Below, piece by piece: positions 1-8,604 of a stretch of DNA of 32,729 nucleotides. The notes below the pieces were generated by a model. It made no database searches and was not told where the DNA came from. It worked only from the letters and a program-made list of their open reading frames with translations. The position numbers were made by a program, and so were the translations under genes. Each line of letters starts with the position of its first letter. Within the stretch, counting starts at the first letter, position 1. The DNA is taken from the NCBI RefSeq assembly GCF_008868175.1, contig NZ_WBKT01000058.1, positions 1 through 32,729 of the forward strand. The letters run 5' to 3'. Source of the DNA: Micromonospora sp. AMSO31t (GTDB taxonomy: Bacteria; Actinomycetota; Actinomycetes; Mycobacteriales; Micromonosporaceae).

Positions 1-100
1 CGGCGAGCCAGCGGCGGGGGCCGGCCGGGGCACGGCGGCGGCCGGCACGGATGGGTGGGTGCTGGTCCGCGGGGCGGCCGGGAGCGCTGCCGTCGGTCAC
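1..100 (-). CDS. Possible 5' end of an unidentified gene, truncated by window edge
   Basis: A minus-strand frame opens with GTG at 100-98 and stays open to the window edge, giving 33 residues (MTDGSAPGRP then a basic, Pro/Arg-rich stretch ending RRWLA). It has the look of a cytoplasmic N-terminus ahead of a membrane segment, but no family can be named. No good Shine-Dalgarno is visible (only a weak GAGCGG just upstream). It would be transcribed in the same direction as the methyltransferase that ends at 174. The start and even the existence of the gene are uncertain. Confidence 0.3.
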   Translation of the reverse strand, partial: MTDGSAPGRPADQHPPIRAGRRRAPAGPRRWLA

Positions 101-142
101 GCCGCTCGATGCTGCCGGACCGGTGGGGCGCCGGACAAGCGG

Positions 143-159
143 GCTAAGCGAAAGCTAAG
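143..159. promoter_or_regulatory. Direct repeat GCTAAG-N5-GCTAAG, possible response-regulator site
   Basis: GCTAAG occurs at 143-148 and again at 154-159, exactly 11 bp apart (one helical turn). Hexamers repeated in tandem at this spacing are the usual geometry of OmpR/PhoP-class response-regulator boxes. The site lies in the short gap between the methyltransferase stop and the possible minus-strand gene starting at 100. The regulator assignment is inference from geometry alone. Confidence 0.35.
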
Positions 160-173
160 ACGGGGCGCGAGCG

Positions 174-1007
174 TCACCAGGCGACGCCGATGCCGTCGCC
201 CGGATACCAGTGCCCGGCGGGAGTCTCCCGGTAGGCGAGGAACCGCCGGCCGGTGTGTTCGGCGTGCTCGGCGAGGACGTTGGTGGCGGTGACGTTGTCG
301 GTGAGGAGCATGGCGCCGGGGGCGAGCTTCGGTTCGGCCGCCTCGAACTCGCTGCGCTCGTGCACCCGGCTGTGGTCGCTGTCGTGCAGGAACAGGTCGA
401 CGGGTCGCTCCAGCGCGCGGATCGAGGCGACCGAGTCGCCGATGACGAGGTCGACCACGTCGGCCCAGGGGGTGGCCTTGGCCAGGTAGCCGGCCTCGGG
501 GTTGATGTCGAGCGAGGTGAGCCGGCCGGGGTGGCCCTCGGCGGCGTTGCGGAGCAGGGCGGCGGCCAGGACGCAGCTGCCGAGGCCCTTGTCTACTCCG
601 GTCTCCACGACGTGGGCGGGCTTGCGGGCGCGGACGATGGCGTACCAGCCGATGCGGCGGGCATAGCGGACCTGGCGGTCGGCCAGGCCACGGCGGGAGG
701 CGGCGGCCGTGGCCGCCTCGATGTGGGTACGCAGCTTGTCGTCGCCCTCGATCTCGGCGAACCAGCGGCGCACCTGCCCGACCGGGACGTCGCAGGCCAC
801 GCTGACGAACCAGGCCAGGTGGTGCCGGCTGAGCTTGGTCAGCTCGTACGTGTAGTTGTGGTGCTCCCGGGAGGTGAGCAGCCACCGGGCGGAGGTGCGC
901 AGCACCCGGGCGTCGTGCCGGGCGACCCGGGCCAGGCGCTTCGGGAAGGCGGCGACCGGCGCGAGCCGGGTCCGGGCGATGGCCCGGCGGAGCTTCGTTG
1001 CATCCAC
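174..1007 (-). CDS. Class I SAM-dependent methyltransferase (Methyltransf_24 type)
   Basis: This 277-residue protein is predicted to transfer a methyl group from S-adenosylmethionine; the substrate is unknown. The Rossmann motif I reads VVETGVDKGLGS at residues 133-144. An acidic strand-2 end follows (TSLDINP, 165-171), then GDS at 190-192 and LFLHDSDHS at 205-213, the arrangement seen in the TylF/cephalosporin-hydroxylase-like group of small-molecule and sugar methyltransferases. The first 120 residues are a basic helical region. GTG at 1007 is chosen because homology-like sequence begins there. A TACAAC -10-like hexamer lies 7 nt upstream (1020-1015), so the mRNA may be leaderless. It is divergent from the LCP gene and close to exopolysaccharide genes, so a sugar or envelope substrate is plausible but unproven. 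Confidence 0.85.
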   Translation of the reverse strand: MDATKLRRAIARTRLAPVAAFPKRLARVARHDARVLRTSARWLLTSREHHNYTYELTKLSRHHLAWFVSVACDVPVGQVRRWFAEIEGDDKLRTHIEAATAAASRRGLADRQVRYARRIGWYAIVRARKPAHVVETGVDKGLGSCVLAAALLRNAAEGHPGRLTSLDINPEAGYLAKATPWADVVDLVIGDSVASIRALERPVDLFLHDSDHSRVHERSEFEAAEPKLAPGAMLLTDNVTATNVLAEHAEHTGRRFLAYRETPAGHWYPGDGIGVAW

Positions 1008-1114
1008 CCCCGACGTTGTACCAGGTTCGAGGCAACGGTTGAGGAGGAAAGCGCCGAACGAATGAGTGAGGCTGGCCGGTCGGACGAGGGTCGGCGTGAC
1101 GGAGCGTGAGTCAG

Positions 1115-1127
1115 TAGCATCGCGCGC
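1115..1127 (+). promoter_or_regulatory. -10 element for a leaderless LCP gene
   Basis: TAGCAT at 1115-1120 fits the actinobacterial TANNNT -10. It is followed by 7 nt and then the ATG at 1128, so transcription would begin at or next to the start codon. No Shine-Dalgarno lies at useful distance; the nearest GGAG (1101-1104) is over 20 nt away. No convincing -35 was found. Confidence 0.5.
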
Positions 1128-2201
1128 ATGCCAGATCCCCAGCAGACCGTCGACCCGGATCCGGACGCGCCGACCGCACCGTCCGAGGTGGACCCCACCG
1201 GCGAGGAGCCGACGGACGCGGCCCCACGTCCGCGACGCGGCCGGCGTTTCGCCCTGATCGTGCTGCTGGTGGTGGTGTTGCTCGGTGCAGGTGGTGTCGG
1301 CGGCGGGTACTTCTACCTGCGCTCGGTCGATTCCCGCATCGAGCGGGTCGACGCCTTCCAGGGCGTGCCGCAGGAGGCCCGTCCGCCCGTCGCCGCCAAG
1401 GGGGCCATGAACATCATGGTCCTCGGCAGCGATTCGCGGGACCCGGAGAACACCACCGGTTCGCGGTCGGACACCATCATCGTGGCCCACCTGCCGAAGG
1501 ACCGGAAAAGCGCCGAGCTGATCTCCATCCCGCGGGACACCTGGGTGCACGTCCCGCGATCGAAGGACGGCCGGCACGGCGACCGCGACGCGAAGATCAA
1601 CGCAGCGTATGCCTGGGGTGGGGTGCCGCTGATGGTGCAGACCGTCGAGCAGTTCACCGGGGTCCGGATCGACCACGTGGCCATCATCGACTTCGCCGGG
1701 TTCAAGGACATCATCGACGCGATCGGCGGCATCGACATCGACTCGGACCGGGAGTTCACCTCGATCCACCCGCCGTTCCGGAAGTTCGCCAAAGGCGTGC
1801 AGCACATGGACGGTGAGACGGCCCTGGACTGGTCCCGGCAACGCAAGCAGTTCCCGGACGGTGACTTCGCCCGGATCCGGCACCAGCAGCAGGTGATCCG
1901 GGCCATCCTCGACCGGGCCGCCTCCGGCGGCATCCTCACCAATCCCGGCAAGCTGAACGACTTCGTCAAGGCGTCGTCGGCCGCGGTGTCGGTGGACAAG
2001 GGGATGTCGCTGCTCGACATGGCAGCCGACCTGCGGAACCTGCGGGGCGGCAACCTGTTCTTCTTCACCAGCCCGACGAAGGGCACCGGTCGCGTCGGCA
2101 CGGAGAGCGTGGTGTTCCCGGACCCGGCGAAGGTACGCACTTTCTACGACGCGGTGCGCCGCGACGCGGTCAAGGAGATCCTGGGCGGCGCCCAGCGGTG
2201 A
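1128..2201 (+). CDS. LytR-CpsA-Psr (LCP) family glycopolymer transferase
   Basis: This 357-residue protein has a Pro/Asp-rich cytoplasmic tail (1-40), one membrane segment (about 41-63) and an extracellular LCP domain from about 95. LCP enzymes attach polyprenyl-linked glycopolymers such as wall teichoic acid, arabinogalactan or capsule to peptidoglycan. Visible family motifs are NIMVLGSDSR (95-104), GSRSDT (111-116, an Arg that contacts pyrophosphate), SIPRDTWV (133-140) and KINAAYAWGG (156-165). Length is normal for short LCP proteins, with no C-terminal LytR_C domain obvious. It converges on the GH10 gene with only 12 bp between stops. Its place beside a Wzx/Wzy-type operon suggests it may anchor that polymer to the wall; this is inference. 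Confidence 0.92.
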   Translation: MPDPQQTVDPDPDAPTAPSEVDPTGEEPTDAAPRPRRGRRFALIVLLVVVLLGAGGVGGGYFYLRSVDSRIERVDAFQGVPQEARPPVAAKGAMNIMVLGSDSRDPENTTGSRSDTIIVAHLPKDRKSAELISIPRDTWVHVPRSKDGRHGDRDAKINAAYAWGGVPLMVQTVEQFTGVRIDHVAIIDFAGFKDIIDAIGGIDIDSDREFTSIHPPFRKFAKGVQHMDGETALDWSRQRKQFPDGDFARIRHQQQVIRAILDRAASGGILTNPGKLNDFVKASSAAVSVDKGMSLLDMAADLRNLRGGNLFFFTSPTKGTGRVGTESVVFPDPAKVRTFYDAVRRDAVKEILGGAQR

Positions 2202-2213
2202 CCCGGCGGACGG

Positions 2214-3359
2214 TCAGCCGCCCGGACCTCGTGGCCGCCTCGTGCCGAGCAACTCGATCATGGCGGTGTGTGCCGGCTTCGGCCGGTACTGGGCGTCCAG
2301 CAGGCACGCGGCGCCGTAGCCGCGGTGGTACCCGGGGATCCAGCTCCGGGCGTCCGTGAAGCCCCAGACGGTCAGTGACACGCAGGCCGGCACGGACAGG
2401 CAGGCCGCCAGCACGTCCCGGTAGACAGCCGCCTGCTGGCGCAGCTGCGCCGGGCCGGCCGGCAGCTTCACCCGGACGTCGAGTTCGGTGATGGCGACGG
2501 AGACGCCCAGGGCGGCGAAGCGGCGCAGGTTGGCGGCGAGGCCGGCGGGCCGCCGGGCCGACTCCAGGTGGGCCTGGAAGCCCACCCCGTCCACCGGCAC
2601 CCCCTGGGCGCGCAGGTCCCGCACCAGCCTCAGCAGGGCGTCGGACTTGCGGCTCCGCTCCTCCGTCCCGTAGTCGTTGATGAACAGCCGGGCGCTCGGG
2701 TCGGCGGCGTGGGCCCAGCGGAACGCGTCGGCGATGTAGCCGGGGCCGAGCTTGCGCAGCCACAGCGTGTCCCGCAGCGTGCCGTCCTCGTCGAGCGCCT
2801 CGTTGACCACGTCCCAGGCCCACACCCGGTCCCGGTAGTGGGAGACGACAGCGGTGACGTGCGCGCGCAGCACGGCCCGGAGCCGCTCCGGGGACCAGTC
2901 CGGTGACACCCACTGCGGCACGTCGTTGTGCCAGACCAGGGTGTGGCCGTAGACCGACTGGCGGCCGCGCTGCGCGAAGTCGATGAGCTGGTCGGCGCCG
3001 ACCCAGGCGTAGACCCCTTCCGAGGGCTCCAGGTTGCGCCATTTCATCGCGTTCTCGGCGGTCACCGTGTCGAACTCGGTGGCCAGCACGTCCCGGTAGG
3101 TGGAGTCGAGGCTCAGCGCACGCCCGTCGATGGCCGTGCCGATCCGCACTCCGGGCGGCATCAGGTCGCGCAGCCTGTCGCGCTCCGGGGTGGGAGCCGG
3201 CGGGGAGGGCGTCGCCGAGCCGGCGACGGACGGGCCGGTGGACCGCCCGTGGCCGCTCGCGGTGACCACCACCAGCGTGGCGAGCAGGACGGCGCCGAGC
3301 GCCAGGGTCACCGCGAGCAGCAGGGTGGACCTGGACGAGCGGCGGGAGTCTGCGGTCAC
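2214..3359 (-). CDS. GH10 family endo-1,4-beta-xylanase-like glycosidase, membrane-anchored
   Basis: This 381-residue retaining glycosidase of family GH10 would hydrolyse beta-1,4 xylosidic or related linkages outside the cell. An N-terminal hydrophobic segment (about 12-33) acts as signal or anchor, followed by a Ser/Pro-rich linker. The catalytic domain shows TAENAMKWRNLEP, YGHTLVWHN, WDVVNEALDE (acid/base Glu187) and ITELDVR (nucleophile Glu292), ending with WGFTD. GTG at 3359 is chosen because its GTGA overlaps the stop of the pyruvyl transferase gene; an ATG at 3395 would overlap by 40 bp. It is the last gene of the exopolysaccharide operon, so it more likely trims or releases the polymer made by its neighbours than degrades plant xylan. 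That role is inference. Confidence 0.9.
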   Translation of the reverse strand: MTADSRRSSRSTLLLAVTLALGAVLLATLVVVTASGHGRSTGPSVAGSATPSPPAPTPERDRLRDLMPPGVRIGTAIDGRALSLDSTYRDVLATEFDTVTAENAMKWRNLEPSEGVYAWVGADQLIDFAQRGRQSVYGHTLVWHNDVPQWVSPDWSPERLRAVLRAHVTAVVSHYRDRVWAWDVVNEALDEDGTLRDTLWLRKLGPGYIADAFRWAHAADPSARLFINDYGTEERSRKSDALLRLVRDLRAQGVPVDGVGFQAHLESARRPAGLAANLRRFAALGVSVAITELDVRVKLPAGPAQLRQQAAVYRDVLAACLSVPACVSLTVWGFTDARSWIPGYHRGYGAACLLDAQYRPKPAHTAMIELLGTRRPRGPGG

Positions 3360-4531
3360 CGCGGAGACGGCTCGGCGGTGGCGCCGAGCGCCCACGGCGC
3401 CCGGGTGAAGTTCAGCCGGGCACGGTCGGCGAAGTCCGACCGGGACAGGCCGGGCACCGCGGTTTCGGTGAGCATGGCGGCAAGTATCCGGGTCACCTCC
3501 GCCGGGTCGCGCGGGACCCGGCCGAGGCGCAGCGACGCCGGCTGCGCGATCTCATCCAGGAAGTCGTCACACTTCTTCTGGTACGGCACCAGCGTGAACG
3601 GGACCCCGGCCAGGTAGGCGAAGACGGCACCGTGCAGCCGCATGTGCAGGCCCAGGTCGCACCGCTTCATCTCGTCCCAGCAGGCGCGTACGCCGTCCCG
3701 GGCGGTGACGACGCGGACGTCGCAGACACCCTCGACGGCCGCGCGCAGCCGCCGGCTGACCCCCTCGTCACCGTGCACGGGATGGGTGTTGAAGACGAAC
3801 ACCGTCACGTCGACCGGCTCCTTGAGGACCAGGGCCCGGACCCCGTCGATAAGCGCGGCCTCACGTCGCCGGGACTCGTCGTCCCCGGCCTCGTAGTCCA
3901 CGCCGAGCAGGGTCACGCCCAGCCGTGCCCGCCTCCCGGTGGGCCGGGGCGCCCGAAGCGGGACGGGCTCGCCGAGCGCCTCGGGCAGCAGGCCGGCCAG
4001 GTCGCCGGCGGGCACCAGCAGGCCCGGATGCCCAGCGTTCCGGAGGATCTCGGCGGAGGCGAGGTCGCGTACCCCGATGAAGTCGACCCGGCGCAGCACG
4101 TCGAGCAGCCGCCGCTCGGCGACCGGCGACAGGAACGGCCCCACCGAGACGCCGAGCGCAGCCATCGGGTGCCCGGACAGGCGGGAGAAGTAGGAGAAGA
4201 GCTTCTTCTCGCTGAGCGGGCCCATCTCCCGGAACACCGACCCGCCACCGAACACCAGCATCGAGGAGCGCCGCAGCAGGGCGGCCTTGTTGAGCAGGGT
4301 GCCGGCGCGGCCGGTCACACCGCCGCGGACGTACCAGCGGGGATCCATTCCGGTGCGGTCGCCGGGCAGGTCCACCAGCGGCGGCGCCGCGAAGATCGGC
4401 GCCGCCGAGCCCCAGTACGCCCGGAGGGCCCAGTCCACGACGACGCAGAAGGCGTTGTCACCGACGTTGTCCATGCCGTAGTAGCCGACGACGAGGGGGC
4501 GTCGGGCTGCGGGTGCTGACTCAGGATGCAC
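3356..4531 (-). CDS. Polysaccharide pyruvyl transferase family protein
   Basis: This 391-residue protein belongs to the PS_pyruv_trans family (CsaB/WcaK-like), cytosolic enzymes that add ketal pyruvate from phosphoenolpyruvate to sugars of surface polymers. The N-terminus VVGYYGMDNVGDNAF (14-28) is the family's glycine-rich opening, followed by MLVFGGGSVFRE. The C-terminal half carries GLHMRLHGAVFAYLAGVPF, matching the conserved RLH-A-GVP region. The start overlaps the flippase gene by 11 bp, and the stop forms a GTGA junction with the GH10 gene. A pyruvylated exopolymer would be acidic. The exact acceptor sugar cannot be told from sequence. Confidence 0.88.
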   Translation of the reverse strand: MHPESAPAARRPLVVGYYGMDNVGDNAFCVVVDWALRAYWGSAAPIFAAPPLVDLPGDRTGMDPRWYVRGGVTGRAGTLLNKAALLRRSSMLVFGGGSVFREMGPLSEKKLFSYFSRLSGHPMAALGVSVGPFLSPVAERRLLDVLRRVDFIGVRDLASAEILRNAGHPGLLVPAGDLAGLLPEALGEPVPLRAPRPTGRRARLGVTLLGVDYEAGDDESRRREAALIDGVRALVLKEPVDVTVFVFNTHPVHGDEGVSRRLRAAVEGVCDVRVVTARDGVRACWDEMKRCDLGLHMRLHGAVFAYLAGVPFTLVPYQKKCDDFLDEIAQPASLRLGRVPRDPAEVTRILAAMLTETAVPGLSRSDFADRARLNFTRAPWALGATAEPSPR

Positions 4532-5912
4532 GGGGATCCTCCGTTGTCAGCCGGCGCCGGACGTCCCGCCAGGAGGGCAGCGGGGCGTCGCCGACCACCC
4601 GCCGGCGCACCGCGACCCAGAAGAGACAGCAGAGCGCGATCTCGGCGACGACTGTCGCCGTCGCCGCCCCCATGATGCCCCACACCGGCGTCGCCACAGC
4701 CAGCGCGACCAGGTAGACCGCGGCGCCGACGCCCTGGTAGGCGACCTTGCGCCGGAGGAGGCCACCGCTGGTGAGCAGCGACGCCACGGCGGCGCCACCG
4801 AAGCGGAACGGAATGGCCAGTGCCAGTACGGCGAGCACGGCTGCCGAGTCGGCGTACTCGGCGCCGAGCAGCACCGGCAGCAGAGGGCCGGCGGCCAGCG
4901 CCACCGGTGCCGCGATGACCGCTCCGAGCAGCAGCATCCCGGCGCCGCCGTAGCGGTAGGCCAGCAGGATCGCGTCCCGGTCGGAGCCGGCCCAGCGGTG
5001 CAGCTTGGCGAGGAAGTACTGCTGGTAGACGACCCGGGGCACCAGATAGACGGCGGCCAGCACGGACATCGGCACGGACAGCAGGGCGGCCGCCTCCGGG
5101 CTGAGGAATTCGCCGGCCACCACGGTGCCGAGGTACATGCCCAGCAGGTAGAAGACGTTGCCCAGCACGAAGGGCAGCGCCGCGCCGAGCACGGCGCGCC
5201 CCGCCACCGGCCGATCCGGCGGCGGCGGGGCCTCGGCCCGGGGATGGCCCTCCAGTGGCATGACGCCCCGGACGAACGGACGCATCACCACCAGGCAGGC
5301 CATCACGGTCAGCAGGGCGACGACGGCGTACCCGGCCGCCGCGGCGACCACGCCCAGGCCCGCCGCCCACACGGCGAGCACCACCAGGACCCGACCCAGG
5401 TGCGGCGCGAACTGGAGGGCGGACAACCCCCGGTAGTCGCCCCGTAGCTGCTGCACCGAGGCGACCAGCCCCAGCGCGGCCTGGGCGACCACCACGGCGG
5501 CCAGCAGCGCCCGGACGGTGGCCGCCTCCGCATCGGGCAGCGCCGCGACACCCCACAGGAGCACCGCCGCGGCGATCAGCGCGCTCCAGCCGGCGACCAC
5601 CCGCACCGAGGGCCCGACCCAGCGGTACGCCCCGGCGCCCTCCTGGCCGAATCGCTGCAACCACAGCTCGGAGACGCCGAACACGGCCAGCGGGGCGGTG
5701 AGCGACACCAACGCCAGCACGGTGGTGAACGTGCCGAAGTGGGCCTGCGGCAGGCTGCGGGCCAGCAGGATCTGGGTGGCGAAGGCGGCGACGGTCACCC
5801 CGACCTGGCTGAGCCCCAGCATCCCGAGGTGCACCAGCATCGCGACGAGGCGGTTGCCGCGTCGGGACCGGACGGGAGGGCCGGCTGGCAGCTCAACGGC
5901 CGAGGGTGACAA
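4521..5912 (-). CDS. Wzx-like polysaccharide flippase (MOP superfamily)
   Basis: This 463-residue polytopic membrane protein has roughly 12-14 hydrophobic segments, starting MLVHLGMLGLSQVGVTVAAFATQILLAR-like after a basic N-terminus. The pattern fits the Wzx/O-antigen flippase branch that moves lipid-linked repeat units across the cytoplasmic membrane. The start is TTG at 5912, with GGGGAAG a few nt upstream; it overlaps the glycosyltransferase end by 20 bp. An internal ATG about 20 codons in is the alternative. It sits between the glycosyltransferase and the pyruvyl transferase, as expected for a Wzx/Wzy pathway. Confidence 0.85.
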   Translation of the reverse strand: MSPSAVELPAGPPVRSRRGNRLVAMLVHLGMLGLSQVGVTVAAFATQILLARSLPQAHFGTFTTVLALVSLTAPLAVFGVSELWLQRFGQEGAGAYRWVGPSVRVVAGWSALIAAAVLLWGVAALPDAEAATVRALLAAVVVAQAALGLVASVQQLRGDYRGLSALQFAPHLGRVLVVLAVWAAGLGVVAAAAGYAVVALLTVMACLVVMRPFVRGVMPLEGHPRAEAPPPPDRPVAGRAVLGAALPFVLGNVFYLLGMYLGTVVAGEFLSPEAAALLSVPMSVLAAVYLVPRVVYQQYFLAKLHRWAGSDRDAILLAYRYGGAGMLLLGAVIAAPVALAAGPLLPVLLGAEYADSAAVLAVLALAIPFRFGGAAVASLLTSGGLLRRKVAYQGVGAAVYLVALAVATPVWGIMGAATATVVAEIALCCLFWVAVRRRVVGDAPLPSWRDVRRRLTTEDPRAS

Positions 5913-6786
5913 GCCACTTCCCCGCTTCGCTCAGGGCACGCAGCGCCTTGATACCCAGGCCGGCCCCAGGGACCCGGCACGGCCGGTACATGTCGACCAG
6001 GCGGAACCAGAACACCAGGCCGCTCATCCGGCCCCGCGTCACGTTGCCGTCGTGCCGCCGGAACAGCACGACGGGGTGGGCCAGCCGGCGCGGGTGAACG
6101 CCGGCCCGCAGCGCGCGCAACACCAGCTCGATGTCTTCGAAGAGGCGGAAGCTCTCGTCGTAGCCGCCGATGCGGTCGAGCACCCGACGGTCGATGGTGG
6201 TGCCGGAGTGCTTGAACGGCAGCCGGGGCCGGGTCAGCACGCCGAGCAGCATCCGGCCGGGCGTCCGGTAGTCCGGTAGTTGGATGCTCCGGGCCCGGTC
6301 CCTGCTCACCTCGCGGTAGTCGGTGTAGATCCAGTGCGCCCCGGTCGTGGTCAGCAGGTGGTGCAGTCGGCCGAGCGCGTCCGTCGACAGTTCGTCGTCG
6401 GAGTCGAGCACGGTGACGTAGCGGCCGGTCGACATCCGCAGCGCCACGTTGCGCGCCTGCGCGATGCCGCTGGGCGGCTGGGTGAACACCCGGACCCGGC
6501 CGTCCGCGGAGAGCATCGCCTCGTGCAGCACCCGGGTGACCGGCACCTGCGAGCCGTCGTCGACGACGACCACCTCGAAGTCGGGGAAGTCGTTCGCGAG
6601 CACGCTGCGGATGGCATTGACCAGCAGCACGGCCCGGTCGCGCACGACGATGCAGACCGAGAAGGTGGGCACCACGCGCGGTCTCTCGGCCGGCTGGGGC
6701 TGGTGGCCGGGGCGGGTGACGCCCAGGGTCCCGCCCGTCGGTTGCGCACCGTGGTTCCGAAGGGGCGCCGGGGGCCAGGGGCTCAC
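5893..6786 (-). CDS. Glycosyltransferase family 2
   Basis: This 297-residue GT-A fold enzyme would add a sugar from a nucleotide donor to a lipid-linked exopolysaccharide intermediate. Visible motifs are FSVCIVVRDR at the start of the domain (42-51), VVDDGS (74-79), the metal-binding LDSDDE (127-132) and the FEDIEL catalytic-base region (216-221). GTG at 6786 is chosen because its GTGA overlaps the stop of the ligase gene. It adds about 38 Pro-rich residues before the domain; a second GTG just before VPTFSV is a possible later start. Donor and acceptor are not predictable. Confidence 0.88.
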   Translation of the reverse strand: MSPWPPAPLRNHGAQPTGGTLGVTRPGHQPQPAERPRVVPTFSVCIVVRDRAVLLVNAIRSVLANDFPDFEVVVVDDGSQVPVTRVLHEAMLSADGRVRVFTQPPSGIAQARNVALRMSTGRYVTVLDSDDELSTDALGRLHHLLTTTGAHWIYTDYREVSRDRARSIQLPDYRTPGRMLLGVLTRPRLPFKHSGTTIDRRVLDRIGGYDESFRLFEDIELVLRALRAGVHPRRLAHPVVLFRRHDGNVTRGRMSGLVFWFRLVDMYRPCRVPGAGLGIKALRALSEAGKWLVTLGR

Positions 6787-8222
6787 GGCGCGTCCCCGCC
6801 TTCCTCCGCCACCGTGGGCGCCGCCGCGCCGCTGTCCTCCTCCTCCGCCGCCTCGGCCGTCTCCCGGTCGATGCTGAGCAGCAGCACCAGGCCGAAGACG
6901 AAGAGCCACAGGAAGTACGGGTAGGCCAGCGGCTTCTGCGTCAGTCCGAAGAGGACGAGCGTGGCGAAGAGCACGGCCAGGGGCAGCCGCCCGGTGGGAC
7001 CGATGCGGGTCCGGACCAGGCGGTAGAGCCCCACCAGGACGGCGAGGGTCAGGCCCACCCCGAGCACGCCCCAGATGACCAGCACCCGCAGCCAGTCGTT
7101 GTGCATGTCCCACGGCTCGTACCCGAAACCGAACAGCCACACGTCCAGCGGGGACCGGTGCAGGATCTCGGCCACGTCGTTCCAGATCGCACCCCGGCCG
7201 TGCATGAACGTGTCGGAGCGGACGTCGAGCGACCCGACCTCGGTGAGGGTGACGTGGGCCTTGTTGCGCACTGTGGCGTTGGACAGGGCGCCGGCCACCG
7301 CGGCGACCACGGCCAGCGTCGCGCCGACGGCCAGCGGGAGCCGACGGCGCGCGATGCCGGTCCGCCAGCCGCGCAGCCGCCGCGCCTCGAACGCGACGAC
7401 GATGACGGCCAGGCAGACGATGGTGAATCGGTGCAGGGAGACGACTCCGGTGGCGACGAAGAGCGCGATGAGGGCGTACCGCACGGCCGCGCGGAGCCGG
7501 AGGCGGTCGCCGAGCACGTAGATGAGGAACACGGCGAACATGAGCAGCCGGCCGAGCGACATGGGGTGGTAGTAGCCGCCGGAGGCCCGCCCGATCTTCT
7601 GCCCGGGCAGCTCGAAGTAGAACGAGTACGGCAGCACCCCGGCGACCTGGAGCCAGGCCAGTACGCAGTGCACGACCGCCGCCGCCACGACCACCCCGGC
7701 GACCAGCGCGAGCCGTCGCGAGGGGAACCAGCCCGGCCGCAGCAGCACGAGGCCGAGCAGGGCCAGCGGGGCGAAGCCGACGACCAGCCGGAGCGCCTCG
7801 GCCGGTATGGCCGAGGTCGGTTCCAGGTGCGGGCCGTAGATCGAGTAGCGGCGGATGTCGAAGAGGTCGAGGAGATCCGCACGGGCCGGCACGGCCAGGT
7901 AGTCGATGCCGGACATGACGAGCATCGCGACGAGCGCCACCAGCATGAACAGCAAGGAGCGGGCGGGCAGCCGGCGGCCGGCGTACACCACCGCGGCGAG
8001 CGCGCCCAGCATCAGCAGCGCGCCCAGCACCGTGACGACGACACCGACGTCGATCGAGTCGCCCGCCTTGGACTCACCGACGTCGAGCAGCGGCTTGACC
8101 GCGACCAGCGCCAGCGCCCCGGTGACCGCGCGGCGGGCGAGGCGCTCGATCCGGGTCGCCGGTGCATCGGACGACGCGCCGCCCGGTGCGGGATCCCGGG
8201 CCGGGTGGGTCAGGGTCTCCAT
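6783..8222 (-). CDS. O-antigen ligase / Wzy-like polymerase family membrane protein
   Basis: This 479-residue protein has about 11-12 membrane segments and a large external loop before the last ones. The loop includes GRGAIWNDVAEILHRSPL and FGFGYEPWDMHNDWLRVLV, the Wzy_C-type pattern (loop with conserved Arg/His, then H-N-x-x-L). Such proteins polymerise or ligate lipid-linked glycan repeats at the outer face of the membrane. The start is ATG at 8222 (METLTHPARD), with GGGAG 12 nt upstream; upstream in-frame ATGs up to 8297 have no better ribosome site. The C-terminus is Glu/Ala-rich. It is the first gene of the five-gene minus-strand operon. Confidence 0.82.
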   Translation of the reverse strand: METLTHPARDPAPGGASSDAPATRIERLARRAVTGALALVAVKPLLDVGESKAGDSIDVGVVVTVLGALLMLGALAAVVYAGRRLPARSLLFMLVALVAMLVMSGIDYLAVPARADLLDLFDIRRYSIYGPHLEPTSAIPAEALRLVVGFAPLALLGLVLLRPGWFPSRRLALVAGVVVAAAVVHCVLAWLQVAGVLPYSFYFELPGQKIGRASGGYYHPMSLGRLLMFAVFLIYVLGDRLRLRAAVRYALIALFVATGVVSLHRFTIVCLAVIVVAFEARRLRGWRTGIARRRLPLAVGATLAVVAAVAGALSNATVRNKAHVTLTEVGSLDVRSDTFMHGRGAIWNDVAEILHRSPLDVWLFGFGYEPWDMHNDWLRVLVIWGVLGVGLTLAVLVGLYRLVRTRIGPTGRLPLAVLFATLVLFGLTQKPLAYPYFLWLFVFGLVLLLSIDRETAEAAEEEDSGAAAPTVAEEGGDAP

Positions 8223-8604
8223 CAGGGCGTGCGTCTCCCAAGGTCTGTCGCCACCACAACGACCGCCGGTGCGATCGGTCCCCATAGGCGGCGGCAACGG
8301 TCACCTGAGCACCGTCCTGTTCGGTCGGTCGCGTTCAGGCTGAAACAGGAGGACGATATCAGCGGGGCGGGAGACCGCGGTGTCCCGAACGGCGTGGTCC
8401 ACACCGCATCTGCGGCCGCCGAGCGGGGTGTTGAGCAGCACTTCGGACCGGTCCGGTTCATCGGACACGTCCCCTTGACGGCGCTGCTGCCCGATACGTG
8501 ACCCGCCTTGCGGCCGCCACGACCGGTCCGGCAAGCTGGCAGCCGATCACGGCGGGCCCGCGCGACGCCACGGCCCGCCGCCGCCCCTCATGGAGTGTGG
8601 ACAG
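8223..8604. other. Intergenic region between divergent exopolysaccharide genes
   Basis: These 382 bp hold no supported gene; the open frames across them lack ribosome sites and family character. The region must carry promoters for the ligase operon (minus) and the second glycosyltransferase (plus). The only recognisable piece is TTGACG at 8475-8480 with TACGTG at 8495-8500 on the plus strand, but the 14-bp spacer is short, so this is weak. Confidence 0.4.

Noticed and set aside
2202..2225. Small inverted repeat GGCGG/CCGCC between the convergent LCP and GH10 genes
   Set aside because: Only 5 bp of stem in a very GC-rich context, and partly inside coding sequence; not convincing as a terminator.
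8475..8500. TTGACG and TACGTG as a promoter for the second glycosyltransferase
   Set aside because: The 14-bp spacer is too short for a standard sigma-70-type promoter, so it is mentioned only in the intergenic entry.
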